Shown: positions 43,829 to 53,727 of the stretch, in pieces | Layout of the letters: every line of letters begins with the position of its first letter | Position numbering within the stretch: the first letter of the stretch is position 1 | From: Stenotrophomonas maltophilia D457 | Lineage (GTDB): Bacteria > Pseudomonadota > Gammaproteobacteria > Xanthomonadales > Xanthomonadaceae | NCBI RefSeq assembly: GCF_000284595.1 | Contig: NC_017671.1 | Span: 1,955,001 to 2,019,000 of the forward strand | DNA length: 64,000 nucleotides | Direction: 5' to 3' | The notes under the pieces: model-generated | Told to the model about the DNA's origin: nothing | Database searches by the model: none | The model's input: only the letters and a program-made list of their open reading frames with translations | Translations under genes and position numbers: made by a program

Positions 43829-44809
43829 ATGAAACTGTTTCCGCTGCACATCCTCCCGAACGACACCAAGATCGACTTCATGCGCTGGCGCCATGTCGCC
43901 ATGGCAGTCACCATCGTGGTGTTCCTGGCCTCGGTCGCCATCATCGGCATCAAGGGCTTCAACTACGCACTGGACTTCACCGGCGGCACCCTGATCGAAA
44001 CGCGTTTCGAGAAGGCCGTGGACGTCGAGCAGGTCCGCGCCAAGCTGGAGCAGAACGGCTTCGACGGTGCCCAGGTGCAGAGCGTCGGTGGCAATACCGA
44101 CCTGCTGATCCGCCTGGCGCCGCACGGCGAGCATGCGCCGGGCACCGGTGATGCCGCTGCCGAGGACAAGGCCACCGCCGCGGCCGTGGTGAAGGTGCTG
44201 TCCAGCGCCGACAACCAGGCCACGGTGATGAGTACCGCATTCGTCGGCCCGCAGATCGGCAAGGACCTGGCGAAGAACGGCCTGTACGCCACCATTTTCA
44301 TGCTGGCCGGCTTCCTGATCTACATCGCGGTGCGCTTCGAATGGAAGTTCGCGGTCACCGCCAGCATCGTGGCGATGTTCGACCTGATCGTGACGGTCGC
44401 CTACGTGTCCCTGCTGGGCCGTGAGTTCGACCTGACCGTGCTGGCCGGCCTGCTGTCGGTGATGGGCTTTGCGATCAACGACATCATCGTGGTGTTCGAC
44501 CGCGTCCGCGAGAACTTCCGCAGCCTGCGCGTGGACTCGATGGAGGTGCTGAACCGTTCGATCAACCAGACGCTGTCGCGTACGGTGATCACCGCGGTGA
44601 TGTTCTTCCTGTCGGCGCTTGCCCTGTACCTGTACGGCGGTGCGTCGATGGAAGGCCTGGCCGAGACGCACATGATCGGTGCGGTGATCGTGGTGCTGTC
44701 CTCGATCCTGGTCGCGGTGCCGATGCTGACGATCGGCTTCCTGCGCGTCAGCAAGCAGGACCTGCTGCCGAAGGCGAAGGACGTCGAGGCCCTGGCCCGT
44801 CGCCCGTAA
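43829..44809 (+). CDS. secF: Protein translocase subunit SecF
   Basis: 326 residues. First helix after RWRHVAMAVTIVVFLASVAI, then YALDFTGGTLIETRFEKAVD, and a five-helix C-terminal block with VMGFAINDIIVVFDRVRENF and SRTVITAVMFFLSALALY. Partner of SecD in the same operon. A terminator and composite repeat block 2 follow. Confidence 0.97.
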   Translation: MKLFPLHILPNDTKIDFMRWRHVAMAVTIVVFLASVAIIGIKGFNYALDFTGGTLIETRFEKAVDVEQVRAKLEQNGFDGAQVQSVGGNTDLLIRLAPHGEHAPGTGDAAAEDKATAAAVVKVLSSADNQATVMSTAFVGPQIGKDLAKNGLYATIFMLAGFLIYIAVRFEWKFAVTASIVAMFDLIVTVAYVSLLGREFDLTVLAGLLSVMGFAINDIIVVFDRVRENFRSLRVDSMEVLNRSINQTLSRTVITAVMFFLSALALYLYGGASMEGLAETHMIGAVIVVLSSILVAVPMLTIGFLRVSKQDLLPKAKDVEALARRP

Positions 44810-44835
44810 GCATCTGCTGCATGCGGCACACAGAG

Positions 44836-44860
44836 AACCCCGCGCAAGCGGGGTTTTTTG
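44836..44860 (+). terminator. Terminator of the queA-secF operon
   Basis: AACCCCGC/GCGGGG stem with a short loop then TTTTTT, about 25 bases after the secF stop. Confidence 0.88.
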
Positions 44861-44861
44861 T

Positions 44862-45404
<543 letters not shown>

Positions 45405-45543
45405 AAGAGAAACCCCACCCTACGCCAGCGTCGGTTGTGCAATCGTCCCCCGCGCACTACGATCCTGCGGTTCGCGCGCGCAGGCGCGCGCCCGTATTCC
45501 TGCTGAGCGCCCCGTGCGCCGCATCTGCCAACCCGAGGTATCC

Positions 45544-46803
45544 ATGGTCATCAAACCGCGCGTCCGCGGCTTCATCTGCGTCACCACCCACCCGACCGGC
45601 TGCGAGGCCGCGGTCAAGCAGCAGATCGACTACATCCGCGCGCGCCCACCGATCCAGAACGGTCCCAAGCGGGTGCTGGTGATCGGTGCGTCGACCGGCT
45701 ACGGCCTGGCCGCGCGCATCACCGCTGCCTTTGGCAGTGGCGCCGCCACCCTCGGCATCTTCTTCGAACGGCCGGGCAGCGAGACCAAGCCGGGCACGGC
45801 GGGCTGGTACAACTCGGCTGCGTTCCACAAGTACGCCGACGAAGCCGGCCTGTATGCCAAGAGCATCAACGGCGATGCCTTCTCCGATGAAGTGAAGGCG
45901 AAGACCATCGAAATGATCAAGGCCGATCTCGGCCAGGTCGACCAGGTTGTCTACAGCCTGGCGGCGCCGCGCCGCAAGCATCCGAAGACCGGCGAGATCA
46001 TCAGCTCCTCGCTGAAGCCGATCGGCGAGCCGATCACCCTGCGTGGCCTGGATACCGACAAGGAAGTGCTGACCGAGACCCACCTGCAGCCGGCTACCCC
46101 GGAAGAGATCGCCGGTACCGTCGCGGTGATGGGCGGCGAAGACTGGCAGATGTGGATCGACGCGCTCGCCGATGCCGGCGTGCTGGCCAACGGCTGCACC
46201 ACCACCGCCTTCACCTACGTGGGCGAAGAGATCACCCAGGCGATCTACTGGAATGGCTCGATCGGTGCGGCCAAGAAGGACCTGGACACCAAGGTGCTGG
46301 GCCTGCGCGAGAAGCTGGCCAAGATCGGTGGCGATGCACGCGTATCGGTGCTGAAGGCGGTGGTGACCCAGGCCAGCTCGGCCATTCCGACCATGCCGCT
46401 GTACCTGTCGCTGCTGTTCAAGGTGATGAAGGAAAAGGGCACCCACGAAGGCTGCATCGAACAGCTGGACGTGCTGTATGACATCCTCTACGGCGGCAAG
46501 GCCGACGGCGTGGCGATCGATCGCCTGCGCCACGACCTGGTCGATGGCGATGGCCGCACCGTTGCGCTGATCGATGAGGAAGGCCGCCTGCGCGCCGATT
46601 ACAAGGAAATGGCCGCAGATGTGCAGGGCAGGGTGGTCGCGCTGTGGCCGCAGGTGACCAACGAGAACCTGTACGAGATCAGCGATCTGGCCGGCTACAA
46701 GGCCGACTTCCTGCGCCTGTTCGGCTTCGGCGTGGAGGGCGTGGACTACGAGGCCGACGTCAATCCGGACGTGAAGATCGAAAATCTGGTCGACATGACC
46801 TGA
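45544..46803 (+). CDS. fabV: Enoyl-ACP reductase FabV
   Basis: 419 residues, full length. Starts [20 protein letters not shown], with the NADH-binding [16 protein letters not shown] and the catalytic pair in [19 protein letters not shown]: Tyr (Y-x8-K spacing continues to GAAKKDLD). It carries out the last step of fatty-acid elongation. FabV enzymes are naturally insensitive to triclosan. Monocistronic, followed by a terminator and a SMAG dimer; copy D of the 102-bp repeat ends 226 bp before the start. Confidence 0.96.
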   Translation: MVIKPRVRGFICVTTHPTGCEAAVKQQIDYIRARPPIQNGPKRVLVIGASTGYGLAARITAAFGSGAATLGIFFERPGSETKPGTAGWYNSAAFHKYADEAGLYAKSINGDAFSDEVKAKTIEMIKADLGQVDQVVYSLAAPRRKHPKTGEIISSSLKPIGEPITLRGLDTDKEVLTETHLQPATPEEIAGTVAVMGGEDWQMWIDALADAGVLANGCTTTAFTYVGEEITQAIYWNGSIGAAKKDLDTKVLGLREKLAKIGGDARVSVLKAVVTQASSAIPTMPLYLSLLFKVMKEKGTHEGCIEQLDVLYDILYGGKADGVAIDRLRHDLVDGDGRTVALIDEEGRLRADYKEMAADVQGRVVALWPQVTNENLYEISDLAGYKADFLRLFGFGVEGVDYEADVNPDVKIENLVDMT

Positions 46804-46810
46804 TCAACGA

Positions 46811-46835
46811 AAAGGCCGGCGAACGCCGGCCTTCT
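46811..46835 (+). terminator. Terminator of fabV
   Basis: AAGGCCGGCGAACGCCGGCC hairpin followed by TTCTCGTT, directly after the fabV stop. The T-run is weak. Confidence 0.7.
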
Positions 46836-46842
46836 CGTTGGT

Positions 46843-46908
46843 GTAGAGCCGAGCCATGCTCGGCTGCTCTTCGCTTGAGTCCCGCAGCCGAGCGTGGCTC
46901 GGCTCTAC
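46843..46908. repeat. Inverted SMAG pair between convergent fabV and fimX
   Basis: GTAGAGCCGAGCCATGCTCG at 46843 and its inverted partner ending GGCTCTAC at 46908, with about 20 bp between them. Confidence 0.87.
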
Positions 46909-46917
46909 AGAGAGGCG

Positions 46918-48987
46918 TCACCCGAACTCGAAGCCCATCTCCGGCAGCGCCGGGCCGACGAAGTCGCCCTGCACGTAATCCACGCCGGCACTGAACAGCA
47001 GCGTCATCGAGTTGGCATCGCTGACGAACTCGGCAATGGTGCGGATACCCGCTTCCTGTGCGCGCGCGGTGATCTGGCTGATGCGGTCGATGTTCTCGCG
47101 CGTGGCGGCCAGGTCGCTGGTGAAGCTCCGGTCCAGCTTGAGGAACTGCGGCTGGAAGTGGGCCAGCAGCTGGAATGAATCCAGCCCCGAACCGAACTGC
47201 TCCAGGCCGATGCGGCAGCCCAGCGGCGCCACTTCGGCTAGGAACTGCTGCGCACTGCGCAGGTGGGTGAAAACCTTCGCTTCCGGCGCATGCAGCCACA
47301 GCCGTTCGCCGGGCACGCCCTGTGCCTGCAGTTCGCGGCGCAGCGTGGCGATCATCTGCGGGTCCTCGAACGATTCCGGCGTCACCTTCACCAGCACCTG
47401 GGTGGCGTTGCCTTCGCGTGCCCGCTGGCCGAGCACCGCGATGGCCTGCGAGACCACCCAGCGATTGATGTCGGCCAGCAGGCCGTGTTCCTCGGCGATG
47501 CCCAGGAACGCGGTCGGGCTCAGCAGCTCGCCATTGTTCTCCAGGCGCAGGTAGGCCTCGTACAGCTCCAGTGGCTCGCCCTGCAGGTTCAGCACCGGCT
47601 GGTAGTGCAGCTGGAAGCCGTCGCCGGACAGCGCCTCGCGGATGCGCGCAACCCAGCGCTGTACGCGTTCTTCCTCGACACGGTCGGCGGCAGCCGGGTC
47701 GAAGATGCGGCAGGTGTTGCCCAGTTCGGCGGCGGCCTGGGTGCAGTCGCTGGCGCGCGCCAGCACCTGGCCGATGCTGGCGATCTTCTCGCCCGCCTGC
47801 ACGCCACCGATGCTGACCGTCACCGTGGCCGAGCGTGCGCCGATGCTGAAGACATGTGCGGCATAGGCTTCGCGGATGCGCTCGGCCAGCGCCACGGTCT
47901 GCGCGTAGGGCCCGGCCTGCAGCACGGCGAAATTGTGTTCGCCGAAGCGGGCCAGTTGCGCGTCCTCGCCGACCACCTCGGCCAGCAGGGCGGCGAGAGC
48001 GCCGATAAGGATGTCGGCCGACGCCAGGCCGATATCCGGCAGCAGGCGCGCGTAGTGGTCAGGCTCGATCAGCAGCAGGCCGAACTGACCCTCGCTGCGC
48101 CCGGCCTGGGCCACCGCGCTTTCCAGCTGCAGCATGAAGGTCGGGCGATTGAGCAGGCCGGTGACCTGGTCGCGCTGGCGCAGGTCCTCGACCTCGCGTG
48201 CCAGCTCGGGGTCGAACTCCATGCGGCGGCGGAGCACCACCTGCAGGCAGGACTCGCCCTCGTAGGTGGCCGCGGCAAATTCCATCGTCGCCGGGAAGGA
48301 ACTGCCGTCCTCGTGGCGCGCGTCGAGCTGGTACTGCGGCGGCGGCGCCTCGCCACGGCTGAGGCCTTTGAGCAGCTGTTTGAAGCCCTCCACGTGCTGG
48401 GCGGCGACCATGTCCAGCAGCGAAATGCCTTCGATGTCCTCGAAATGCTCGTAGCCGAACATCTCCAGATAGGCGTCGTTGGCGCGGATGTGCATGCCTT
48501 CATGCACATAGGCGATGGGGTCGCGCGAGGAGGCGATCAGCGCGTCGCAGCGGCGCTCGGTCTCGCGCATCTGCGCCTCGATCCGGCGCAGGCCGCGACG
48601 CGCCTGCAGGTCGACCCACTGGTCACGGACCACGGCGAGCAGATGCTCGGGGCGCTGGCGCAGGGCGAGGGCGCGGATGCCATGGCTGCTGGCCTGCACC
48701 AGTTCGTCCTCGTCGATGCGCTCGGCCAGCAGCACCAGCGGGATGTCCTTGCCGCTGGCGGCGATGTGCTGGGCCGCCAGCTGCAGCGGGATGCCCTGCG
48801 AAGGCGAGGCCAGCACCAGGTCGATGGCCTGGCTGGCCAGCACCTGGGCCAGCTCGGCCGCATCCTGCGGGCGCCACGGGCGTACCGCGATGCCGCTGTT
48901 GCGCAGGGTGCTGACGATGGCTTCGGCATTCTCGCCGCTGTCATCGACGATCAGCAGGCGGATGGTGATGTCGTTCGCGTTCTGCAT
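46918..48987 (-). CDS. fimX: FimX-like protein: REC-PAS-degenerate GGDEF-degenerate EAL
   Basis: 689 residues. A receiver-like domain (about 8-125, LLIVDDSGENAEAIVSTL), PAS (about 145-265), GGDEF-like domain (about 270-430) whose motif is degraded to FGEHNF, and EAL-like domain (about 445-680) in which EAL reads EAYL. Loss of both motifs with this order and length matches FimX, which binds c-di-GMP without making or cutting it and promotes type IV pilus assembly through PilZ. GGGGAGC precedes the ATG at 48987. It is not next to pilus genes here, so the link rests on architecture. Confidence 0.85.
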   Translation of the reverse strand: MQNANDITIRLLIVDDSGENAEAIVSTLRNSGIAVRPWRPQDAAELAQVLASQAIDLVLASPSQGIPLQLAAQHIAASGKDIPLVLLAERIDEDELVQASSHGIRALALRQRPEHLLAVVRDQWVDLQARRGLRRIEAQMRETERRCDALIASSRDPIAYVHEGMHIRANDAYLEMFGYEHFEDIEGISLLDMVAAQHVEGFKQLLKGLSRGEAPPPQYQLDARHEDGSSFPATMEFAAATYEGESCLQVVLRRRMEFDPELAREVEDLRQRDQVTGLLNRPTFMLQLESAVAQAGRSEGQFGLLLIEPDHYARLLPDIGLASADILIGALAALLAEVVGEDAQLARFGEHNFAVLQAGPYAQTVALAERIREAYAAHVFSIGARSATVTVSIGGVQAGEKIASIGQVLARASDCTQAAAELGNTCRIFDPAAADRVEEERVQRWVARIREALSGDGFQLHYQPVLNLQGEPLELYEAYLRLENNGELLSPTAFLGIAEEHGLLADINRWVVSQAIAVLGQRAREGNATQVLVKVTPESFEDPQMIATLRRELQAQGVPGERLWLHAPEAKVFTHLRSAQQFLAEVAPLGCRIGLEQFGSGLDSFQLLAHFQPQFLKLDRSFTSDLAATRENIDRISQITARAQEAGIRTIAEFVSDANSMTLLFSAGVDYVQGDFVGPALPEMGFEFG

Positions 48988-49078
48988 GCACTGCTCCCCA
49001 ATCTGCGAATCTAGATACACGATGCGCGGCGAACCGTCCATGCGCGCACCCCTGGCGCGCGTCGAACGGCGAAGTGGT

Positions 49079-50263
49079 TCACACCACGCCGCCCGCTGCG
49101 TGGCCGCTGGCCCAGGCCCATTGGAAGTTGTAGCCGCCCAGCCAGCCGGTCACGTCCAGCACCTCGCCAACGAAGTGCAGGCCGGGCACGCGCTTGGATT
49201 CCATCGTCGAGGATGACACTTCGGCGGTGTCCACGCCGCCCAGGGTGACCTCGGCGGTGCGGTAGCCTTCGGTGCCGCTGGCCACCAGCGGGAATGCGCC
49301 CAGCAGCTGCGCAGCCTGGCGCAGCACCGGCTCGTCCAGCTGGCGCACGGGCCGATCGGGCAGCCAGTGCTCGCACAGGCGTTGCGCCAGCCGCTTCGGC
49401 AGTACCTCGCCCAGCACCGTGCGCAGCTCGGCGGCCGGGCGGTCGCGCTTCATCTGGCGCAACCACTCGCCGGCATCCTGGCCCGGCAACAGGTCCAGCT
49501 CCAGCACATCGCCAGGCTGCCAGAACGACGAAATCTGCAGGATGGCCGGGCCGCTTACGCCACGGTGGGTCAGCAGCATGAAGTTCTGGAAACTCTTTCC
49601 GTTGCAGCGCGCCTCGATCGGCAGTGCGACGCCGCTGAGGTCGGCCAGCCGCTCCTGGTGCTTGCCGCTGAGGGTCAGCGGCACCAGCCCCGCGCGGGTC
49701 GGCAGTACCTGGTGGCCGAACTGGCGGGCCACCTCATAGCCAAAACCGCTGGCCCCCATGCTGGGAATCGACAGGCCACCGGTGGCAACCACCAGCGAGG
49801 CGCAATGGAACAGGCCCTGGGTGGTGTGCACGCGGAAACCATCGCTGCCGTGCTCGATGCGCTGCACGCTGCAGTCGGTACGGATCTGTACGCCGGCCGC
49901 CTGGCACTCGTCCACCAGCATCTTCACGATCTGCTTGGACGAGATATCGCAGAACAGCTGCCCCAGTTCCTTTTCGTGATAGGCGATGCCGTGCTTGTGC
50001 ACCAGCTCGATGAAATGCCAGGGCGTGTAGCGGGCCAGCGCCGACTTGCAGAAGTGCGGGTTGGCCGACAGGAAGTTGGCCGGGGTGGTGCCGGTGTTGG
50101 TGAAGTTGCAGCGGCCACCGCCGGACATCAGGATCTTCTTGCCGACCTTGTTGGCATGGTCGATCACCTGCACCTGGCGGCCGCGCTGGCCGGCAGTGAT
50201 CGCGGTCATCAGCCCGGCTGCGCCGGCACCGATGACCACCACATCGCAACGGATGGTGCTCAT
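49079..50263 (-). CDS. BaiN/HI0933-family flavoprotein (NAD(P)/FAD oxidoreductase)
   Basis: 394 residues. The dinucleotide-binding start CDVVVIGAGAAGLMTAITAG is followed by VGKKILMSGGGRCNFTNTG, the hallmark of the HI0933-like group. Later ATGGLSIPSMGASGFGYEVA and GYRTAEVTLGGVDTAEVSSS, then the final EVLDVTGWLGGYNFQWAWAS. FAD-bound oxidoreductase of unknown substrate. Its ATG overlaps the yaeQ stop codon by four bases. Confidence 0.92.
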   Translation of the reverse strand: MSTIRCDVVVIGAGAAGLMTAITAGQRGRQVQVIDHANKVGKKILMSGGGRCNFTNTGTTPANFLSANPHFCKSALARYTPWHFIELVHKHGIAYHEKELGQLFCDISSKQIVKMLVDECQAAGVQIRTDCSVQRIEHGSDGFRVHTTQGLFHCASLVVATGGLSIPSMGASGFGYEVARQFGHQVLPTRAGLVPLTLSGKHQERLADLSGVALPIEARCNGKSFQNFMLLTHRGVSGPAILQISSFWQPGDVLELDLLPGQDAGEWLRQMKRDRPAAELRTVLGEVLPKRLAQRLCEHWLPDRPVRQLDEPVLRQAAQLLGAFPLVASGTEGYRTAEVTLGGVDTAEVSSSTMESKRVPGLHFVGEVLDVTGWLGGYNFQWAWASGHAAGGVV

Positions 50264-50808
50264 GCCTTGGCGCGCTTGCGCCAGTCCGGGATCACGTCGA
50301 GCTGGATCTGGTCGTTGAGCAGCTGCACTTCGCCGTCCTGGATCAGCACGCTCCAACGCATGGCACGCTGGATCTGCTGGCCCCAGCGCTCGACGAATTC
50401 GCCGTCCAGAGCGACCACCGAAAGATTGTCGAAGCGCGCCAGGCCCTTGCCCTGCTTGCTCCACCAGATCTCCGAGGCGTTGCCGCCGTAGTTGACCACC
50501 TGCACCTGGCGGCTGCGATTGCTGGCCTTGCGGATGCGCGATTCGTCCGGATGGCCCAGGTCGATCCACTGCAGGATGTCGCCGGTGTAGTCGTGTTCCC
50601 ACAGATCGGGCTCGTCATCGGTACTCAGGCCGCGGCCGAACTCCAGGCGATCGCCGGCGTTCAGCGCGAAGGCGAGCAGGCGCACCATCAGGCGCTCGTC
50701 GGTCTCGGACGGATGCTGGGCCAGGGTCAGGTTGTGGGTCGCGTAGTAGCCGCGATCCATGTCGCTGATCTGCAGTTCGGCCTTGCGGATGGTGGCGGTA
50801 AGAGCCAT
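50260..50808 (-). CDS. yaeQ: YaeQ-family protein
   Basis: 182 residues: ALTATIRKAELQISDMDRGY, LMVRLLAFALNAGDRLEFGR and TDDEPDLWEHDYTGDILQWI are the defining blocks. The fold is a PD-(D/E)XK nuclease relative. The E. coli protein was once reported to suppress loss of RfaH, a role not confirmed to my knowledge. It overlaps the flavoprotein gene, so they share a transcript. Divergent from the pseudouridine synthase. Confidence 0.92.
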   Translation of the reverse strand: MALTATIRKAELQISDMDRGYYATHNLTLAQHPSETDERLMVRLLAFALNAGDRLEFGRGLSTDDEPDLWEHDYTGDILQWIDLGHPDESRIRKASNRSRQVQVVNYGGNASEIWWSKQGKGLARFDNLSVVALDGEFVERWGQQIQRAMRWSVLIQDGEVQLLNDQIQLDVIPDWRKRAKA

Positions 50809-50932
50809 GGGGGATCCGTGGACTAAAGAGGACAATGATAGAGGTTTGCTCCGGGGGTGTCCGTGGCCGGACTGTCTGCGCACCGTCAACGGTGGCACTC
50901 TTTCGCTCTTTCCCTTGGCCGGAGTGGACGCC

Positions 50933-51802
50933 ATGAGCTTGCCCAGCCGGTTGCAGCTGCCGCCCGGCCCCTGGGCCACCCTGCTGGATGGCCTGTGTGC
51001 ACGTTTTCCGCGCATCGCGCGCGCGCAATGGCAGGATCGCTTCGCGCGCGGCCGCGTGCTGGACGCACAGGGCAGGGCGCTCACTGCGGACATGCCCTGG
51101 CAGGTCGGGCTGGACATCCAGTACTTCCGCGAGGTGGCCGACGAACCGGTGATCCCCTTCACCGAAACCATCGTCCATCTGGATGCGCACCTGCTGGTGG
51201 CCGACAAGCCGCATTTCCTGCCGGTGACACCGGCGGGCGGGCATGTACGCGAGACGCTGCTGGCGCGGCTGGTCGCCCGCACCGGCAATGCCGATCTGGT
51301 GCCGCTGCACCGGCTGGATCGGCTGACGGCCGGGTTGGTGCTGTTCTCGACCCAGCGTGCGTCGCGCGATGCTTACCAGCGCCTGTTCCGTGAGCGGCGC
51401 ATCGAAAAGACCTATGAGGCCTTGGCACCGGCGCTGCCGGGGCGGGAGTTTCCGCTGCAGCGGTACAGCCGCCTGGTGCCGGGCGAGCCGTTCTTCCGCA
51501 TGGCCGAAGTGCCCGGCGAGGCCAATGCGCGCAGCCGGATCGAGCTGATCGAGGCCGAAGGGCCGATCTGGCGCTACCGGCTGCTGCCGGAAACCGGCCG
51601 CAAGCATCAGCTGCGCGTGCACATGGCCATGCTGGGGGCGCCGATCATGGGTGACGACCTGTACCCGCAGCTTCGGCAACGGGCACCGGACGTAGCCGAG
51701 GCGCCGCTGCAGCTGCTGGCTCGGGCCCTGGCTTTCGATGACCCGTTGAGTGGTGCACGACGGATGTTCAGCAGCGGCCGCAGCCTGAGCCTTCCGGCTT
51801 AG
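50933..51802 (+). CDS. RluA-family RNA pseudouridine synthase
   Basis: 289 residues. The catalytic Asp lies in PLHRLDRLTAGLVLFS; ETGRKHQLRVHMAMLGAPIM binds RNA and is a family hallmark. An N-terminal region with some S4-like character (FPRIARAQWQDRFARGRVL) precedes it. It isomerises uridine in rRNA or tRNA; which position cannot be told. GGAG lies before the ATG. Confidence 0.93.
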   Translation: MSLPSRLQLPPGPWATLLDGLCARFPRIARAQWQDRFARGRVLDAQGRALTADMPWQVGLDIQYFREVADEPVIPFTETIVHLDAHLLVADKPHFLPVTPAGGHVRETLLARLVARTGNADLVPLHRLDRLTAGLVLFSTQRASRDAYQRLFRERRIEKTYEALAPALPGREFPLQRYSRLVPGEPFFRMAEVPGEANARSRIELIEAEGPIWRYRLLPETGRKHQLRVHMAMLGAPIMGDDLYPQLRQRAPDVAEAPLQLLARALAFDDPLSGARRMFSSGRSLSLPA

Positions 51803-51815
51803 GGCGGCCAGGCGC

Positions 51816-52304
51816 TCAGCGGGCCGGGCGTCGCGCCAGCCAGCGGTCCAGCTCGGCGGCGAACAGCTGCCGGTCGCGGGGGCCCAGGGGTGGCGGTCCG
51901 CCGGTCTGGACCCCGGCGCCGCGCAGTTCCTCCATGAAATTGCGCATCGACAGTCGCTCGGCCATGTTGTTCGGTGTGTACAACTGGCCGCGCGGGTTCA
52001 GCGCGACGGCCTGCTTCTCCAGCACCAGCGCGGCCAGCGGGATGTCCTGGGTGACCACCAGGTCCCCCGCGGCGACCCGCTCGACGATGGCGCTGTCGGC
52101 CACGTCCAGCCCCTGCGGCACCTGGATCGAGCGCAGCCAGCGCGAGGGCGGGGTGCGGATCCACTGGTTGGCGACCAAGGTCAGTTCGATCCCGACCCGT
52201 TCAGCCGCACGGAACAGGATGTCGCGGATGACGGTGGGACAGGCGTCCGCATCCACCCAGATGCGGGGAGAGGCGTGTTCAGCGGGGGTTTCAGCTTCAG
52301 TCAT
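51816..52304 (-). CDS. UPF0178 (YaiI/YqxD) family protein
   Basis: 162 residues. [20 protein letters not shown] at the start and later [20 protein letters not shown] are the PIN-like acidic blocks of this family. It ends with [20 protein letters not shown]. It may be a nuclease from the NYN/PIN superfamily. Convergent with the pseudouridine synthase and divergent from the cold-shock gene. Confidence 0.93.
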   Translation of the reverse strand: MTEAETPAEHASPRIWVDADACPTVIRDILFRAAERVGIELTLVANQWIRTPPSRWLRSIQVPQGLDVADSAIVERVAAGDLVVTQDIPLAALVLEKQAVALNPRGQLYTPNNMAERLSMRNFMEELRGAGVQTGGPPPLGPRDRQLFAAELDRWLARRPAR

Positions 52305-52607
52305 TTACCCAGTGTAGGGTAGGAAAAACCTGAATGGGGACTCGGAGTTAGCCGCGAGAGGCTGCCAACCCTTGTCACGCCTAGCGGGTGACGTATTCCC
52401 ATGAACGTCGGGGCTATCGCTTTTTGCAGAAAACACGCGTATCGTGCGACCCACTGTGTTTGCTAGGGTCACCGTGAATCGTGGCCTGGTGCAGTTGATC
52501 TCACGATCCGCTCATCGATCCGCTTTACCAACGCCTGCAACTCAGTCTCGGCCCCGATACCCGGTGGCTGCGATTTTTTTCAACATGTGTTTCAGGAGTT
52601 AGTAAAA
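52305..52607 (+). promoter_or_regulatory. Long leader and promoter region of the cold-shock gene
   Basis: Gene-free stretch between the UPF0178 gene and csp. It includes a small hairpin (GTCACGCC...GGTGAC, 52374-52392), a T-rich stretch near 52420 and the ribosome-binding site CAGGAG at 52593. A leader of this size before a CspA-type gene is typical of cold-responsive mRNAs whose structure changes with temperature. The transcription start was not identified with confidence. Confidence 0.45.
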
Positions 52608-52817
52608 ATGTCTGAACGTCAGACCGGTACCGTCAAGTGGTTCAACGACGCCAAGGGCTTCGGCTTCATCACCCCGGAAAGCGGCCCGGACCTGTTCGTG
52701 CACTTCCGCGCGATCCAGGGCACCGGCTTCAAGACCCTGCAGGAAGGCCAGAAGGTTACCTTCATCGCCGTCCAGGGTCAGAAGGGCATGCAGGCTGACC
52801 AGGTGCAGGCGGTCTAA
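52608..52817 (+). CDS. CspA-family cold-shock protein
   Basis: 69 residues. RNP1 KGFGFITPE and RNP2 LFVHFRAI are intact within a five-strand OB fold; starts [20 protein letters not shown]. It binds single-stranded RNA and DNA and keeps mRNA unfolded. His-to-His spacing and length are standard. Preceded by a long leader and followed by a strong terminator. Confidence 0.97.
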   Translation: MSERQTGTVKWFNDAKGFGFITPESGPDLFVHFRAIQGTGFKTLQEGQKVTFIAVQGQKGMQADQVQAV

Positions 52818-52845
52818 TCCGTCTGCTACCGTTGGGTAGCCAGAA

Positions 52846-52876
52846 CGCCGGAAGCGAAAGCTTCCGGCGTTTTTTA
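52846..52876 (+). terminator. Terminator of the cold-shock gene
   Basis: CGCCGGAAG/CTTCCGGCG stem with a CGAAAG loop followed by TTTTTT. Confidence 0.93.
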
Positions 52877-52893
52877 TTGCCCGCCGTTTTTTT

Positions 52894-52951
52894 GTAGAGT
52901 CGAGCCATGCTGGACTGCGCCCAAAGACAGTCGAGCATGGCTCAACTCTAC
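52894..52951. repeat. Inverted SMAG pair
   Basis: GTAGAGTCGAGCCATGCTGG at 52894 and an inverted relative ending CAACTCTAC at 52951, between the csp terminator and the GST gene. Confidence 0.85.
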
Positions 52952-53005
52952 AAAGGACATGCAGCCGGCGCGGTACGATGCGCGTCTCCCCAAGGGATCA
53001 CCCCC

Positions 53006-53695
53006 ATGCGCATCGTCCACCATCTGGAAAACTCCCGTTCGCTGCGCGTGCTGTGGATGCTGGAGGAGCTGGGGTTGGACTACGAACTGCGCCGCTATCC
53101 GCGCGATCCGAAGACGCTGCTGGCGCCGCCGGAACTGCGCAACGTGCATCCGCTCGGCAAGTCGCCGGTACTGCAGGATGGTGAGCTGGTACTGGCCGAG
53201 TCCGGCGCGATCCTCGACTACCTCGCTGACCGTTACGACACGCAACGCCAGCTGTCGCCGTCACCAATGCCGGCCGACGGGGCCGAACGCATCGCTTACC
53301 GCTACTGGCTGCACTACGCCGAAGGCTCGGCGATGCCACCGTTGCTGCTGACCCTGGTGATGGGCCGCATACGCAACGCGCCAATGCCGTTCTTCGCGCG
53401 CCCGATCGCACGCAGCATTGCCGACAAGGCCGAGCGCGGCTTCATCGGCCCGCAGCGGCGCCTGCACCTGGACTGGATGGAGCGCCGCCTGGCCGAAAGC
53501 CCGTGGTTTGCCGGCGAGCGTTTCAGTGCGGCCGACATCCAGATGAGCTTCCCGATCCAGGCCGCTGCCGCGCGCGGTGGTGGCCTGGACGACAAACCGG
53601 CACTGCGTGGCTTCCTCAAGCGTATCGGTGAACGCCCGGCCTACCAGCGTGCCGAGGCCCACGGCGGCCACCTGCAGGCGCTCGGCGGCAATTGA
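53006..53695 (+). CDS. Glutathione S-transferase family protein
   Basis: 229 residues. Thioredoxin-like N-terminal domain (HHLENSRSLRVLWMLEELGL, then HPLGKSPVLQDGELVLAESG with the GSH-binding Glu-Ser) and an all-helical C-terminal domain with RFSAADIQMSFPI, the N-capping motif. It conjugates or reduces small molecules with glutathione. The next gene (selO) starts 32 bp after its stop, so they may share a transcript. Confidence 0.92.
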   Translation: MRIVHHLENSRSLRVLWMLEELGLDYELRRYPRDPKTLLAPPELRNVHPLGKSPVLQDGELVLAESGAILDYLADRYDTQRQLSPSPMPADGAERIAYRYWLHYAEGSAMPPLLLTLVMGRIRNAPMPFFARPIARSIADKAERGFIGPQRRLHLDWMERRLAESPWFAGERFSAADIQMSFPIQAAAARGGGLDDKPALRGFLKRIGERPAYQRAEAHGGHLQALGGN

Positions 53696-53727
53696 GGAGG
53701 GCGGCCGTCGCCCTCATCTCCAGCACC

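Noticed and set aside
41800..43962. 720-codon open frame antisense to secD
   Set aside because: Shadow of secD and the start of secF in a GC-rich genome; unnatural composition (His, Arg, Asp rich) and no recognisable domain.
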